DNA from: Pseudomonas sp. St316
Lineage (GTDB): Bacteria; Pseudomonadota; Gammaproteobacteria; Pseudomonadales; Pseudomonadaceae
Direction of reading: 5' to 3'
Length of the DNA: 64,000 nucleotides
NCBI RefSeq assembly: GCF_018325905.1
Contig: NZ_AP021901.1
Coordinates: 1,364,001-1,428,000 of the forward strand
Below the pieces are notes generated by a model. It made no database searches. It was given only the letters and a program-made list of their open reading frames with translations, and was not told the DNA's origin. The position numbers and the translations under genes are program-made. Shown in pieces: positions 8,638 to 19,523 of the stretch (its first letter is position 1; each line of letters begins with the position of its first letter).

Positions 8638-8725
8638 CTGTGGGAGCAAAGCTTGCTCGCGAAACAGGCGCCGCTATACCTGAAGGATTGCATCGCTTTC
8701 ATCGCGGGCAAGCCTTGCTCCCACA
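8638..8725. repeat. REP doublet inside the MoxR cluster
   Basis: CTGTGGGAGCAAAGCTTGCTCGCG and the inverted ATCGCGGGCAAGCCTTGCTCC, about 88 bases overall. It lies between two same-strand genes (moxR and DUF58), so it could shape mRNA stability or relative expression within the operon. Confidence 0.85.
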
Positions 8726-8734
8726 TAAATCCCC

Positions 8735-9735
<1,001 letters not shown>

Positions 9736-9739
<4 letters not shown>

Positions 9740-10899
9740 AAGGCATTCCTGAGGGTTTGCAAATGGGCGACCTGGCGGCAGAACTCTGCGCTGGACAGGC
9801 GCTGTTTCGGCCGTGGGCTCAAGGCCTGGCTGATGGCTCGGGTGGGTTGCCGGGTCAGGCGGGCGAGGACCTGCCATTGTTCGGCGACGGCCAGTTGTTC
9901 GAAGCCTGGGTGAAGATGGCGTGCCCGGCGCAGCAGGTCTTGTTGCAAGGCGTGCAACACGTGTTGCTGGCCGTTGTGACGCAGGTGGAAACCGGCGCTG
10001 GCCTGTACGTGCTCTTCCAACTGGCGCCGCGCCTTGGGGGCCGGTTGTTGCAGCGGGCCATGACGCACCGCCGAACGCCAGAACCACAGGGCAATCAAGG
10101 CGAGCAGCGCCACCAGCGCCTGGGGGAAGTAGCGCAGCAGCAGGGTCAGCAGGTTGTCGTGGTCGGTGTTGTACAGCAGCGTGACGTCCGTGTCGGCACT
10201 CAAATACCAGAGCAACCAGGCGTTGTCGTACTGCTCGATGTTCTCGTTCTTCCACAGCTCGGCGTCGGTAATTACGGTGATCGAGCCCAGGCCGAGGTTC
10301 AGCTGCATCATGTGGGTCGACAGCGCGCTGTTGGCCCAGGCCTGGGCCAGGTTATGCGGGTCTTCGAGGTGGAAGTCGGTGTCAAAGCCGATATACGCCG
10401 GTGCCTCTTCGTCTTCCAGGTAGAGCTTGGTCAGTTCCGGGTAACGGTCCTTGATCAGTTCGGGTGTCGGTTCCTTGAGGTCCTTGCTCAACAGTTGGCG
10501 CAAGCGTACTCGGTCGAGCAGCAAGTCGCCGCTGCTGCCGGTGCTGTCGTCCCACAAGGCTTCGGCGACGAAGAGCAAGCGCCCGCCGGCCCGGGTCCAG
10601 TTCATCAACTGTTCGACTTCCCGTGGCGTCATGTGGGTTCGCTCGCCCAGCAATAGCAGGCTGTGCTGGCGAGGCTCCAGGGTGGGCAGCACGTTCAGGC
10701 TGTTGGCGTGCTCGACGTTGATACCCTGCTGGCGCAGGAAAAGTTCGGCGGCCAGGTAAGGATTGGCCTGGGCTTGCGGGGAGGGGCCGTGCTCGATGGT
10801 TTCCTCGTAGGGCACGGCCTTGGCGTAGAGGTAGAAGGCCAATGCGCCCACCAGCGCAACCAGCACGGCGCCGATCAGCCACCCTGCGCGCCGACTCAT
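9736..10899 (-). CDS. DUF4350 domain membrane protein
   Basis: A 387-residue protein with an N-terminal membrane helix (~7-27), a large domain (~35-255) outside the membrane carrying the DUF4350 features (NPYLAAELFLRQQGINVEH, the LLLLGERTHMTPRE segment and GGRLLFVAEAL), and a second membrane helix (~265-286, ALVALLALIALWFW). The final ~100 residues are cytoplasmic and helical. DUF4350 proteins recur in MoxR/DUF58 clusters and are distantly like ABC-type auxiliary proteins. Its start overlaps the stop of the DUF4129 gene by four bases (ATGA) and its stop overlaps moxR the same way, so the genes are probably translationally coupled. Confidence 0.8.
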
Positions 10900-12446
10900 C
10901 GGGACGCTCCCGGACCGAACAGTCCGCGCCAGCCGTCACACAGTTCCTGTTGCAAGTGTGCCGGCGGAGGGCGATGCCCATAGGCAATGTTTTGCCAATG
11001 CAAGGTCAGGCTTTTGCTGAAGCCCAGCAGGTTTTCCTGCTCGAGCTGTTCGACGCGTTGCAACACCTGGCCTTCGGTGTCGGCTGGTTTCAAGGGGATC
11101 TTGAAGTCGTGATGCAATCGGCTGAGCAGCGCCCGGTACAGCAAACCCAGGGCTTCACGGGGTTGCGTGGCCCACAGTTGTTCGACGCTGGCGGCCACGT
11201 CGGCGGGCAGGCTCTCTTCGCGAATATCCAGGCCGAACATGCGTGCTGGGGCCGCTCGTTCCACTGGCAGGCGCTGCGTCGGTCGACGATTGGCCAGGGC
11301 CTTGAACCTTTCACGGTAACGCCAGGCCAGCCAGACGATTGCGCCCACCAGGCAGGCCCACAGCACCACTTGGATCAATGCCGCGGCGATGTCGAAGCGT
11401 TGGCTGCCGAGCCACTTGAACAGGGCCTTGAGCCAGCTCGGTTTGGCCTCGGTCTCTGTTTCGGTCTCGGGGGATTTGGCGGTTTCTTCGCCGAAACGAT
11501 AACGGGTGACGGTCTCGGGATTCTTGAAGGGCGGGGCATCGAGGATCGCCTTGATGCCGTCCCGGGAGGCTTCGCTGGTGATGGGTTGGTTGAGCAGCCG
11601 CGGGCTGTCGGGGCCGTTGCTGTCCTCGGCGGCGAACGCCGGGGGCGCCAGCGGCAGTAGCATGAACGCCAGCAGCATCAACACCGGGGCCACGCCACTC
11701 AGGCGCTGGCGCAGGCGCCGGAACACCAGCTCGATGTCCCACGCTTCGAGGATCGTGCGCCGGTTCAGGTAGAGGCTGAAACCGCAGGCGACATACACTG
11801 GCTCCCACAGGATCAGCAGCAGCGGGTAGAGGAAGTTGACCAGGTGTTCGAACCACAACCAGTCCTGCTCGGCCGCTGACACCAGCGTTTCCCAGTCCCA
11901 TTGCAGTTCGACTTGTTGCGGTACGAACAGATAGAACAGGGCCATCAGGCCGAACCACAAGGCGGTTTCCAGGTGCACGCCGATGATGGTCAACCATTGC
12001 GCTGCGCCGTGGTTGCGTTGCAGCAATACCCGCAAGCGCTGCGTCCGTGCCTCACCGGCAAGCCCCTCGAGTTGCACCACGGGCATCAGGAAGCTGCGGC
12101 TCAGGCTCAGCCTGCGCCAGGTCAGGCTGGCCAGCAACTGGGGCTTGAGCAGCGCCGGCCACTGGCGCAAGGCTTGCCTCAAGGTGGGGGTTTCGCCGAA
12201 CAGCGCCTTGGACAGAATGTACAGCGGCAGACGGTCGAAGGCCGGCTTCAACCACCAGAACAGCATGACCACCAGCGAAGGTGAATCCCACAGCAGCACG
12301 GTCAGCAACGCGTACACCGGCAGTGTGATGATCGCCCAGCTGGTCATCAGCAGGCGTCGATGTTGCTGGCTCATCAGCACGCCCAGGTCCATGGCTTCCC
12401 AGGTGGTGCGTGGGCGGATGACGACGGTGGCATCACTCAGGCGCAT
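10896..12446 (-). CDS. DUF4129 domain membrane protein
   Basis: A 516-residue protein. The N-terminal half has about four to five membrane helices (for example LLMTSWAIITLPVYALLTVL). A periplasmic loop rich in polar residues follows, then another helix (~IQVVLWACLVGAIVWLAW), and the C-terminal DUF4129 region (LLYRALLSRLHHDF ... TEGQVLQRVEQ). The start MRLSDATVVIRPRTTW at 12446 matches how these proteins usually begin; six codons upstream there is only a TTG. The gene overlaps its upstream neighbour by 14 bases. The role is unknown but membrane-associated within the MoxR module. Confidence 0.8.
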   Translation of the reverse strand: MRLSDATVVIRPRTTWEAMDLGVLMSQQHRRLLMTSWAIITLPVYALLTVLLWDSPSLVVMLFWWLKPAFDRLPLYILSKALFGETPTLRQALRQWPALLKPQLLASLTWRRLSLSRSFLMPVVQLEGLAGEARTQRLRVLLQRNHGAAQWLTIIGVHLETALWFGLMALFYLFVPQQVELQWDWETLVSAAEQDWLWFEHLVNFLYPLLLILWEPVYVACGFSLYLNRRTILEAWDIELVFRRLRQRLSGVAPVLMLLAFMLLPLAPPAFAAEDSNGPDSPRLLNQPITSEASRDGIKAILDAPPFKNPETVTRYRFGEETAKSPETETETEAKPSWLKALFKWLGSQRFDIAAALIQVVLWACLVGAIVWLAWRYRERFKALANRRPTQRLPVERAAPARMFGLDIREESLPADVAASVEQLWATQPREALGLLYRALLSRLHHDFKIPLKPADTEGQVLQRVEQLEQENLLGFSKSLTLHWQNIAYGHRPPPAHLQQELCDGWRGLFGPGASR

Positions 12447-13407
12447 GGCGGACCCGTCCGGCAAGCGACAGATAACTGATCACCAACAGCCACAACAAGG
12501 TGCCCACCGTGTATTTGGTGGCGGGCGTCACGGCGCTGGAAGACCAGTAGGCCTCGATGAACGCGGCAATGAGCAGGAACAGCATCACACCGCCGATCAT
12601 CAGCACGCTTTTGCCCGCGGCGAGCCGCAGGGCCTCGCCCCGGGTCAGGCGCCCCGGCGCGATCAAGGCCCAGCCCAATTGCAGGCCCGCGGCCCCGGCC
12701 AGGGCGATGGCGGTGAGTTCGAAGGCGCCGTGGCCGATCACGAACGACCAGAACGTTCCCCCGGAGCCAATCTGGGTCAGGTGCCCGGCCACCGCGCCAA
12801 TGGTCAGGCCATTGAAAAACAGGAAAAACGCGCTGCCCAGCCCAAACATCAAGCCACTGGCAAAGGTCTGAAAGGCAATGCCGATGTTGTGCATGATGTA
12901 GTAGCCAAACATGACCCAGTCCTCGCTGGCGGCCCGCTCGATCGAGCGCCCCAGGTGCCCGGACGCCGGGTCATACATGCTGCGGATCTGGCTGATTTCG
13001 TCGGCGCCGAGCACGCTGTAGACCAGTTCCGGGAACAGGTAGACCAGCAGCCCGATGCCGACCAGGCTGCCCAGGAACATCAGGCTGGCCGCCAGCACGA
13101 ATCGCCATTGTTCACGCACCAGTCGGGGGAAGCCGACCAGGATAAAGGCCGAGAGGCTGACCGATGGCCGGCTGCGGTCCCGGTAGAGTTGCTGGTGACC
13201 GCGCAACGCCAATTGTTGCAGCGTGTCGACCAGCAAGCTGCTGTAACCCCGGGCCTGGGCCAGTGCCAAGTGATGGCAAAGCCGTCGGTAGGTGGCAGGG
13301 AAGTCGCTGCTCTGGGGCACGCTGCGGCTGCGCTCCAGTTGGTCGAGTTGCCGGGACAGATGGGCCCATTCCCCTTGGTGACGGCTTTCGAACAGGCTTT
13401 GCTTCAT
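12433..13407 (-). CDS. SpoIIM-family (stage II sporulation protein M-like) membrane protein
   Basis: A 324-residue integral membrane protein with about five membrane helices after a ~100-residue soluble N-terminal part. The conserved SpoIIM-type core is seen in FGYYIMHNIGIAFQTFASG, GLTIGAVAGHL and GHGAFELTAIALAGAAGL. In spore formers SpoIIM belongs to the engulfment complex. In non-sporulating proteobacteria such as this one, its homologues sit in MoxR clusters and have no established role. The stop codon of the RDD gene overlaps this ATG (ATGA). Confidence 0.85.
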   Translation of the reverse strand: MKQSLFESRHQGEWAHLSRQLDQLERSRSVPQSSDFPATYRRLCHHLALAQARGYSSLLVDTLQQLALRGHQQLYRDRSRPSVSLSAFILVGFPRLVREQWRFVLAASLMFLGSLVGIGLLVYLFPELVYSVLGADEISQIRSMYDPASGHLGRSIERAASEDWVMFGYYIMHNIGIAFQTFASGLMFGLGSAFFLFFNGLTIGAVAGHLTQIGSGGTFWSFVIGHGAFELTAIALAGAAGLQLGWALIAPGRLTRGEALRLAAGKSVLMIGGVMLFLLIAAFIEAYWSSSAVTPATKYTVGTLLWLLVISYLSLAGRVRHAPE

Positions 13408-14129
13408 GTTGGCCCCAACAGGCCACGGGCGACGCCATTGAGTTCGGCGGCGGCGTGCTGCACCTGGACGTTCAATGGTGCGGCCAGGACGGCAGCCAGT
13501 TCGTTGACTCGCGCCTGGGACAGTTCTGCCTGGCGTTCGGCGAAGCCCAGCACCGCGCGTTGTTCATGCAGGCTGAGGGTGAAAGGCGTTCGTATCGGGG
13601 GGGCCATTGGCAATGCGGGGCGTTTGACCGGTTGTTCGCGATACACCACCAGCGTGCCGGCCGCGAGGTCGCCCAAGCGCTTGAATGCAGGATGTTGCAG
13701 GCAACAGATGGCGCCGAAGGTGTAGCCAAAGGGCAGCATGTCGACGAAACGCAGGAGGTTGCGGATCAACGACGCCGACCAGCCGATGGGCCGGCCGTCG
13801 TCCTGCACCACGCGCAGTCCCATGATCTGTTTGCCGGGAGAGCGCCCCTGGTTGAGCACCTCGAACAGCACCATGTACCACCAACTGACGACAAACAGCA
13901 GGATCGAGCCCAGGCCGACCCCCAGCTCGCCGAAAAACGCCAGGACCAGGAAGAAAAAACCCAGGACCAACCCGCGTATGCCCAGGTCGATGGCGAAGGC
14001 GATAGCACGCGGCATCAATCCCGCCGGGCGCAGCGGCAGGTCGATGCCTTCGGGCGTTTCAACCTGATAGCGCGTGTCCAAGGGCGCGGGCAGCGTCGCG
14101 TTCCTTTGCAGTGCTGGTGTCTCGAGCAT
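13404..14129 (-). CDS. RDD family membrane protein
   Basis: A 241-residue protein and the first gene of the MoxR cluster. The RDD domain (~35-165) has three membrane helices, an early R-x-x-A-x-x-x-D (PRAIAFAIDLGIRG) and the later GRSPGKQIMGLRVV motif. A C-terminal soluble tail (~165-241) is predicted helical. The ATG at 14129 (MLETPALQ) was preferred to an in-frame TTG two codons earlier. RDD proteins are thought to be transport-related or to support membrane complexes; the substrate is unknown. Confidence 0.85.
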   Translation of the reverse strand: MLETPALQRNATLPAPLDTRYQVETPEGIDLPLRPAGLMPRAIAFAIDLGIRGLVLGFFFLVLAFFGELGVGLGSILLFVVSWWYMVLFEVLNQGRSPGKQIMGLRVVQDDGRPIGWSASLIRNLLRFVDMLPFGYTFGAICCLQHPAFKRLGDLAAGTLVVYREQPVKRPALPMAPPIRTPFTLSLHEQRAVLGFAERQAELSQARVNELAAVLAAPLNVQVQHAAAELNGVARGLLGPT

Positions 14130-14263
14130 GGGCAACCTGTGATGGGCCAGACCGAAGGTTCAATCTTGGCCCAGATGCTAGCAGTCTTCGTGCGGGCAAA
14201 CGATACAACTGTGTGTGTCATTTCATGGTTTGCAACGAGATTGAGCGCGCGAACACAGATCCC

Positions 14264-14351
14264 CTGTGGGAGCGAGCTTGCTCGCGATGACGGCGTTACA
14301 TTCAACCTCAATGCAAACTGGCCCACCGCCATCGCGAGCAAGCTCCCACAG
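14264..14351. repeat. REP doublet in the divergent region between the MoxR cluster and sbcB
   Basis: CTGTGGGAGCGAGCTTGCTCGCGATGA and the shortened inverse ATCGCGAGCAAGCTCCCACAG, whose right arm has lost about four bases of the palindrome. The 317 bases from 14130 to 14452 hold this element and the divergent promoters, but no gene. Confidence 0.88.
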
Positions 14352-14452
14352 GATGGGGGCACCCTGCATTGGCATTCAAAAGTTACAGGACTGCTGGTCG
14401 CAGGCAGGTTCGAGCGCCTAGACTTCGCCAGTCTTCAGTTCAGGAACAGCCC

Positions 14453-15889
14453 GTGACTTCCATTTTCTGGTACGACTACGAAACCACCGGCATCAACCCG
14501 CGTTGCGACCGACCCTTGCAGGTGGCGGGTATCCGTACCGATTTCGAGCTCAATGAAATCGACGAGCCGGTGAACCTGTATTGCCGGCCCAGCGATGACA
14601 TCCTGCCCCATCCGGCGGCCTGTGCGATTACCGGTATCACCCCGGCATGCCTTGCCGAAAAAGGCTTGAGCGAAGCCGATTTCATGACCCGCATCCACGG
14701 GCAACTGGCCGCGCCCGGTACTTGTGGCGCTGGCTACAACACCCTGCGTTTCGACGATGAAATGACCCGCTACAGCCTCTATCGGAATTTCTTCGATCCG
14801 TACGCGCGGGAATGGCAGGGCGGTAATAGTCGCTGGGACCTGATCGATCTGGTGCGCGCCGCCTACGCGCTGCGCCCCGATGGCATTGTCTGGCCGCAAG
14901 AGGACGGTCGCGTGACCCTCAAGCTCGAGCGCCTGACCGCCGCCAATGGCATCGACCATGGCCAGGCCCACGATGCATTGTCGGACGTGCGCGCAACCAT
15001 CGCCCTGGCCCGGCTGATTCGTCAGCAGCAGCCCCGGCTCTACGACTGGTTGTTCCAGTTGCGCAGTAAACAGAAGGTGATGGACCAGATCCGCCTGTTG
15101 CAGCCCATGGTGCATATTTCTGGTCGCTTCTCGGCGGCGCGCAACTACATCGGTGTGGTCTTGCCGCTGGCCTGGCACCCGAAAAACCGCAACGCCCTGA
15201 TCGTCTGCGACTTGCACCTGGACACCCAGGGCTTGCTGGACGACGATGCCGAAAGCCTGCGCCAGCGTTTGTATACCCGCCGTGAAGAATTGCTCGAAGG
15301 TGAGTTGCCGGTGCCGCTCAAGCTTATCCATATCAATAAGTGCCCGGTGATCGCGCCATTGTCGGTGCTGCGTGCCGAGGACCAGCAGCGACTGGAACTG
15401 GACATGGAGGGCTATCAGCAACGGGCATTGCGGCTAACTGACGCACAGAAAGTTTGGCAAGATAAACTTCAGGCTATTTATGGTCGCGAGGATTTCACCG
15501 CCAGCGAGGATCCCGAGCAACAGTTATACGCGGGCTTCCTGGGGGATCGCGATCGACGTTTATGTGAACAAGTCCGTATGGCTGACCCCGCGCAATTGGC
15601 TCAAGAACGCTGGCCTTTCGATGATGAGCGTTTACCAGAACTATTGTTCCGATATCGCGCGCGCAACTTTCCAGACACGTTGAATCCTGAAGAGCAGGAG
15701 CGTTGGAGACTTTTCTGTCAACAACGGCTGTCTTCCCCGGAGTGGGGCGCGCCTAATACCTTGGAAAGTTTTGATGCGGCGATGGGGGAGTGGATGGACC
15801 TGTCTACACCCGTGCAGCAAGAAGTACTCAGGGAGTGGCAGGGTTACAGCCAGCAATTGCGCAAGCGTTTAAGCCTTGAGCCGCGATGA
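14453..15889 (+). CDS. sbcB: Exodeoxyribonuclease I
   Basis: A 478-residue 3'-5' single-strand DNA exonuclease acting in recombination and mismatch repair. DnaQ-like DEDDh residues are visible: D8 and E10 in WYDYETTG, an aspartate in GYNTLRFDDE, and H/D in HDALSDVRAT. SH3-like and helical ExoI C-terminal domains follow (PVIAPLSVL ... ELLFRYRARNFPDTL). The start is taken as GTG at 14453 because it directly precedes TSIFWYDYETTG; the 28 in-frame codons before it are not conserved-looking. The 3' end is followed by a strong terminator shared with mvaT. Confidence 0.95.
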   Translation: MTSIFWYDYETTGINPRCDRPLQVAGIRTDFELNEIDEPVNLYCRPSDDILPHPAACAITGITPACLAEKGLSEADFMTRIHGQLAAPGTCGAGYNTLRFDDEMTRYSLYRNFFDPYAREWQGGNSRWDLIDLVRAAYALRPDGIVWPQEDGRVTLKLERLTAANGIDHGQAHDALSDVRATIALARLIRQQQPRLYDWLFQLRSKQKVMDQIRLLQPMVHISGRFSAARNYIGVVLPLAWHPKNRNALIVCDLHLDTQGLLDDDAESLRQRLYTRREELLEGELPVPLKLIHINKCPVIAPLSVLRAEDQQRLELDMEGYQQRALRLTDAQKVWQDKLQAIYGREDFTASEDPEQQLYAGFLGDRDRRLCEQVRMADPAQLAQERWPFDDERLPELLFRYRARNFPDTLNPEEQERWRLFCQQRLSSPEWGAPNTLESFDAAMGEWMDLSTPVQQEVLREWQGYSQQLRKRLSLEPR

Positions 15890-15907
15890 AGTGAAAAGAT
15901 GACAGGC

Positions 15908-15941
15908 AAAAAAAACGCCAGCAATCGCTGGCGTTTTTTTG
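15908..15941. terminator. Bidirectional terminator between sbcB and mvaT
   Basis: CGCCAGC / GCTGGCG stem with a 4-base loop, flanked by eight A on the left and seven T on the right. It can therefore end transcription of both convergent genes. Confidence 0.9.
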
Positions 15942-15971
15942 TTCGCTAAGAACGGTGCGAACCGGTGAGGC

Positions 15972-16349
15972 TTAGCCCAGCAGGGTTGCCCAGCCTTCAA
16001 CCACGTCACCGCCCCACTTGGCTTTCCACTCTTTCAGAGTCTTGTGGTTGCCACCTTTGGTTTCGATGACTTCGCCGTTGTGCGGGTTCTTGTATTGCTT
16101 AACTTTGCGAGCGCGTTTGGTGCCGGTAGTTTTCACAGCGCCACGGGGTGCTTTGCTCGACTTGGCTTCTGGGTCCAGCAGGGCAATGATGTCGCGCAGC
16201 GACTTGGAGTATTCGCCCATCAGAGTGCGCAGTTTGCCTTCGAATTCAAGCTCGGTTTGCAGTTTGTCGTCTTGGGACAGGTTTTTCAGGCGAGCTTGCA
16301 GTTCTTTGATGGCTTCTTCTGTGGCGCGGTATTCATTGATCAAGGACAT
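15972..16349 (-). CDS. mvaT: MvaT-type H-NS-like nucleoid silencer
   Basis: A 125-residue xenogeneic silencer of the MvaT/MvaU family, functional analogue of H-NS. The N-terminal coiled coil (MSLINEYRATEEAIKELQARL, ~1-60) mediates oligomerisation. The linker is basic, and the C-terminal AT-hook-like domain (~80-125) holds the typical RKVKQYKNPHNGEVIETKGG and NHKTLKEWKAKWG segments that bind AT-rich minor grooves. The ATG at 16349 was chosen over an upstream in-frame start that adds 16 unrelated residues. The sequence is closer to MvaT than MvaU by memory, but paralogue identity is not proven. Confidence 0.9.
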   Translation of the reverse strand: MSLINEYRATEEAIKELQARLKNLSQDDKLQTELEFEGKLRTLMGEYSKSLRDIIALLDPEAKSSKAPRGAVKTTGTKRARKVKQYKNPHNGEVIETKGGNHKTLKEWKAKWGGDVVEGWATLLG

Positions 16350-16396
16350 GTGGACTACCTTATGTAGGACGCGGGTGACAAGGAGACAGTGCGGCA

Positions 16397-16425
16397 ATAG
16401 TAATCAGACAGTTTCATCAAGTAAA
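16397..16425 (-). promoter_or_regulatory. Candidate sigma-70 promoter of mvaT
   Basis: On the minus strand TTTACT and TACTAT are separated by 17 bases, about 50 bases before the mvaT ATG. It lies beside the AT-rich block, which fits autoregulation by MvaT (inference). Confidence 0.45.
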
Positions 16426-16594
16426 CATTTAACCGATGTTTTATTTAATTAATTAGTGCTGTGCCACAAAAACGCCTGTTGCAGTTAAATACCGCGACAG
16501 AGTCTTCACATCTGTTCACGCATATAGCCTGCTTTCCCGGGCCACGCCGGTCGTGGCCTGGGGCCGTCGCCGAGGATCTGGCGTGTAATCGATA

Positions 16595-16623
16595 CTGCAG
16601 TTTTGTCGCGCAATGGCTAGAAT
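16595..16623 (+). promoter_or_regulatory. Candidate promoter of purU
   Basis: CTGCAG and TAGAAT with a 17-base gap, 32 bases before the purU ATG. The -10 element is good and the -35 weak. Confidence 0.35.
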
Positions 16624-16655
16624 GGCCGCCTTTGCGAAGTTCTGGAGTTTCCCTA

Positions 16656-17504
<849 letters not shown>

Positions 17505-17513
17505 CGACACTGC

Positions 17514-17549
17514 AAAGGGCCTGGACGAGCGATCGCCGGGCCTTTTTTC
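17514..17549 (+). terminator. Probable terminator of purU
   Basis: AAAGGGCCTGG pairs with CCGGGCCTTT with one bulged G and one G-T pair, followed by six T. It lies nine bases after the purU stop. Confidence 0.5.
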
Positions 17550-17561
17550 ATGAGGTTCGCC

Positions 17562-17735
17562 ATGACCGATCCGTTGGACAAAGCCACCTCCAAAGCGCCG
17601 GCGACCCTGGGCGAGGGCTGCCTCAGCCGCTATGACCCCGATGCGTTGGGGCCGGAGGACGGCACTGAGTTTCCCGATGCCGCGCAATTGTGGGAGCAAC
17701 TGCATCCCCAGGACGAGCCCGAACAGAAGCCGTGA
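17562..17735 (+). CDS. Small conserved-looking hypothetical protein
   Basis: A 57-residue acidic, proline-rich protein (MTDPLDKATSKAPATLGEG ... PEQKP) with no membrane segment or known motif. The ATG at 17562 is preceded by TGAGG at a good distance; another in-frame ATG four codons earlier overlaps the end of the purU terminator. Codon use, with G/C at most third positions, supports a real gene. Its position just after a terminator, and convergent to the membrane protein gene, means it needs its own promoter or read-through. Function unknown. Confidence 0.5.
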   Translation: MTDPLDKATSKAPATLGEGCLSRYDPDALGPEDGTEFPDAAQLWEQLHPQDEPEQKP

Positions 17736-17739
17736 TACG

Positions 17740-18735
17740 TCAAGCCTGCCTGAGCCTGATCAGTTTCTTGAGCAACGGTCGCCCGACCATCAGGAAGAAC
17801 ACCGGCCCACCGGCCACCAGATAAAAGTAATAGGTCACCGCCCGCCAGATCAGAATCGCCGCCGCTGCGGTGGATTTGCCCACCATGGGCGCCAGCAGCG
17901 CCGCCGAAGTCAATTCGGCCGCCCCGGCGCCGCCCGGCAGCAGGCTGAACTGCCCGGCGCTCAAGGACAGCATCTGGATCAGGAAACACCAGGCCCACTG
18001 CAAATCCGCCCCCAGCCCCTTCAATGCCAGGTACAACACGCTGTAGCGCAGCGCCCAATGCAGGCAGGTCAGGCCGAAGACCTGGAAGAGTGTTTGGCGT
18101 GGCAACTTCAACGTGTCGGTGAACGCCGCCAGGAAGCTCAGGATCTTGCGTGCCCAGCGTCGGCGAGTGAGGGTTTTTACACGCAGGTGACGCAGCAGTC
18201 GGGCGCCCAGCAGAATCAATCTGCGGTGATACCGGGCCACCAAAACGCAGCCGAACAGCCCGCCGAACAATGAAATCGCGCTTAACGCCAGCATCCATTC
18301 CATGCGCTGGCTGAGGTTCTGGAACAGCGCGTAAAACAGAATGCCCACCAAGGCGCAGAGGAAGAACAGCAAGTCGCTCAACTGGTCCATGGCAAACACC
18401 GCACTGCCATGGGCCGGGCGCACGCCGTTGCGCGCCAGCAGGGCCATCAGCGTCAGCGGGCCGCCACTGCCACCGGGCGTCGCGCACATGGCGAACTCGG
18501 TGGACATCACCACGCCGACGCTTTTGAGCCCGCCGATGCGCCCACGGTGTTCCCCCAGCAGCAGGCGCAAGCGCACGGAGTTCAAGCCCCAGCACAGCAC
18601 GATCATGCCGAGCATGGCCAGCAGTAGCGACAAGGGAAAGCGCTGCACCCGCGACCACATTTCCCCGCCGCCGACCAGCAGCGGAACCAGCAGCGCCGTG
18701 AGCAGGGCGGCGCCCAGCCAGATCAGCCGTTTCAT
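17740..18735 (-). CDS. Lysylphosphatidylglycerol synthase TM-region / UPF0104 family membrane protein
   Basis: A 331-residue integral membrane protein with about eight helices. The conserved ATPGGSGGPLTLM segment and the later LSLSAGQFSLLPGGAGAAELTSAALL segment are the family's glycine-rich re-entrant motifs. This family includes the flippase half of MprF and stand-alone YbhN-like proteins. No synthase domain is present, so lipid export or an undefined transport role is inferred. The start at 18735 overlaps the stop of the deacetylase gene by four bases. With the two upstream genes it forms a glycosyltransferase-deacetylase-flippase-like operon. Confidence 0.82.
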   Translation of the reverse strand: MKRLIWLGAALLTALLVPLLVGGGEMWSRVQRFPLSLLLAMLGMIVLCWGLNSVRLRLLLGEHRGRIGGLKSVGVVMSTEFAMCATPGGSGGPLTLMALLARNGVRPAHGSAVFAMDQLSDLLFFLCALVGILFYALFQNLSQRMEWMLALSAISLFGGLFGCVLVARYHRRLILLGARLLRHLRVKTLTRRRWARKILSFLAAFTDTLKLPRQTLFQVFGLTCLHWALRYSVLYLALKGLGADLQWAWCFLIQMLSLSAGQFSLLPGGAGAAELTSAALLAPMVGKSTAAAAILIWRAVTYYFYLVAGGPVFFLMVGRPLLKKLIRLRQA

Positions 18736-19523
18736 GCGGCGCTGCGGGCCCGCAACCCCTGGGTCGCCAGCCAGCCGACTTTGGTCATGGGGACACGACC
18801 GTCGTTGAGCAGGCGTTCGAGGGTGCGCAGCCAATAGTCCCGGGAAAAGGTATGGCGCATGTCCACCGGGTGCAGGCCCAGGCGAATCACCGGGGCCTGG
18901 CGCCAGCGCTGTTCGCGTTGGTCACTGATGACTTTCGACAGGCCACGGCGCCAGGCACTGCGGGCACTCCAGACCAGACCCGGCGCATCGATGGCGGTGA
19001 AGTCAGGTAGGCGATAAAGGTGTTGGGTGTCACTGGTGTAGCTCAGCGGCAGCTGGCGCAGGGCCTGGCGCGTGCCGTCGCTCATCAGCCAGGCCGGGGC
19101 GACGAAACCTTCCAGTGGCCAGTGGTAGCGCTCAAAGGTGTCGATCCCGGCGCGCAGGCGGGCGAGGGCGGCGGCTTGGGACAGGTTGTAGAACTCACCC
19201 TCATGGGTATAGACCCGGCGCATGAACCAGTCCTTGGGGTGGCGGGCGGCAGGGCCGTCGTCGCAATGGTAGTAGCCATGCAACACCAGTTCGTCGCCGC
19301 GCTCGACCCGGCTATCGAGCAGACGCCGAAAGCCGGGGTGAGCCTCCAAGGCATTGTTGCGATGGAAGTCCGGCACCACCAACCAGGTCATCGGCACCTG
19401 GCCGAGGGCGTCAACGGCTTCGACGAAGGGCTGGTAGTCGGGCCAGGTTTGCGGTGCCACGTCATGCAGCACCAGGAGCACGCTGGGCGAGTGATTCATC
19501 GACACGGACCGGCCCTCAACCAT
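18732..19523 (-). CDS. DUF2334 polysaccharide deacetylase-like protein
   Basis: A 263-residue soluble protein with features of the DUF2334 branch of the NodB/polysaccharide deacetylase superfamily: LVLHDVAPQTW near the start, MTWLVVPDF, the metal-site-like GDELVLHGYYH and a terminal RLGLHPVDM. It may remove acyl groups from a sugar or lipid-sugar, which would fit the glycosyltransferase upstream. Two ATGs are possible: 19523, which overlaps the upstream gene by eight bases, and 19499 (MNHSPSV), which gives a start closer to what I remember of relatives. I list the longer one with low certainty on the start. Confidence 0.8.
   Translation of the reverse strand: MVEGRSVSMNHSPSVLLVLHDVAPQTWPDYQPFVEAVDALGQVPMTWLVVPDFHRNNALEAHPGFRRLLDSRVERGDELVLHGYYHCDDGPAARHPKDWFMRRVYTHEGEFYNLSQAAALARLRAGIDTFERYHWPLEGFVAPAWLMSDGTRQALRQLPLSYTSDTQHLYRLPDFTAIDAPGLVWSARSAWRRGLSKVISDQREQRWRQAPVIRLGLHPVDMRHTFSRDYWLRTLERLLNDGRVPMTKVGWLATQGLRARSAA

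Larger units (their letters stand above)
16350..16655. other. Divergent regulatory region of mvaT and purU
   Basis: 306 bases without a gene. An AT-rich block at about 16418-16456 (GTAAACATTT through TTTAATTAATTAG) contrasts with the GC-rich surroundings. The candidate promoters listed separately lie at 16397-16425 (minus) and 16595-16623 (plus). Confidence 0.6.
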
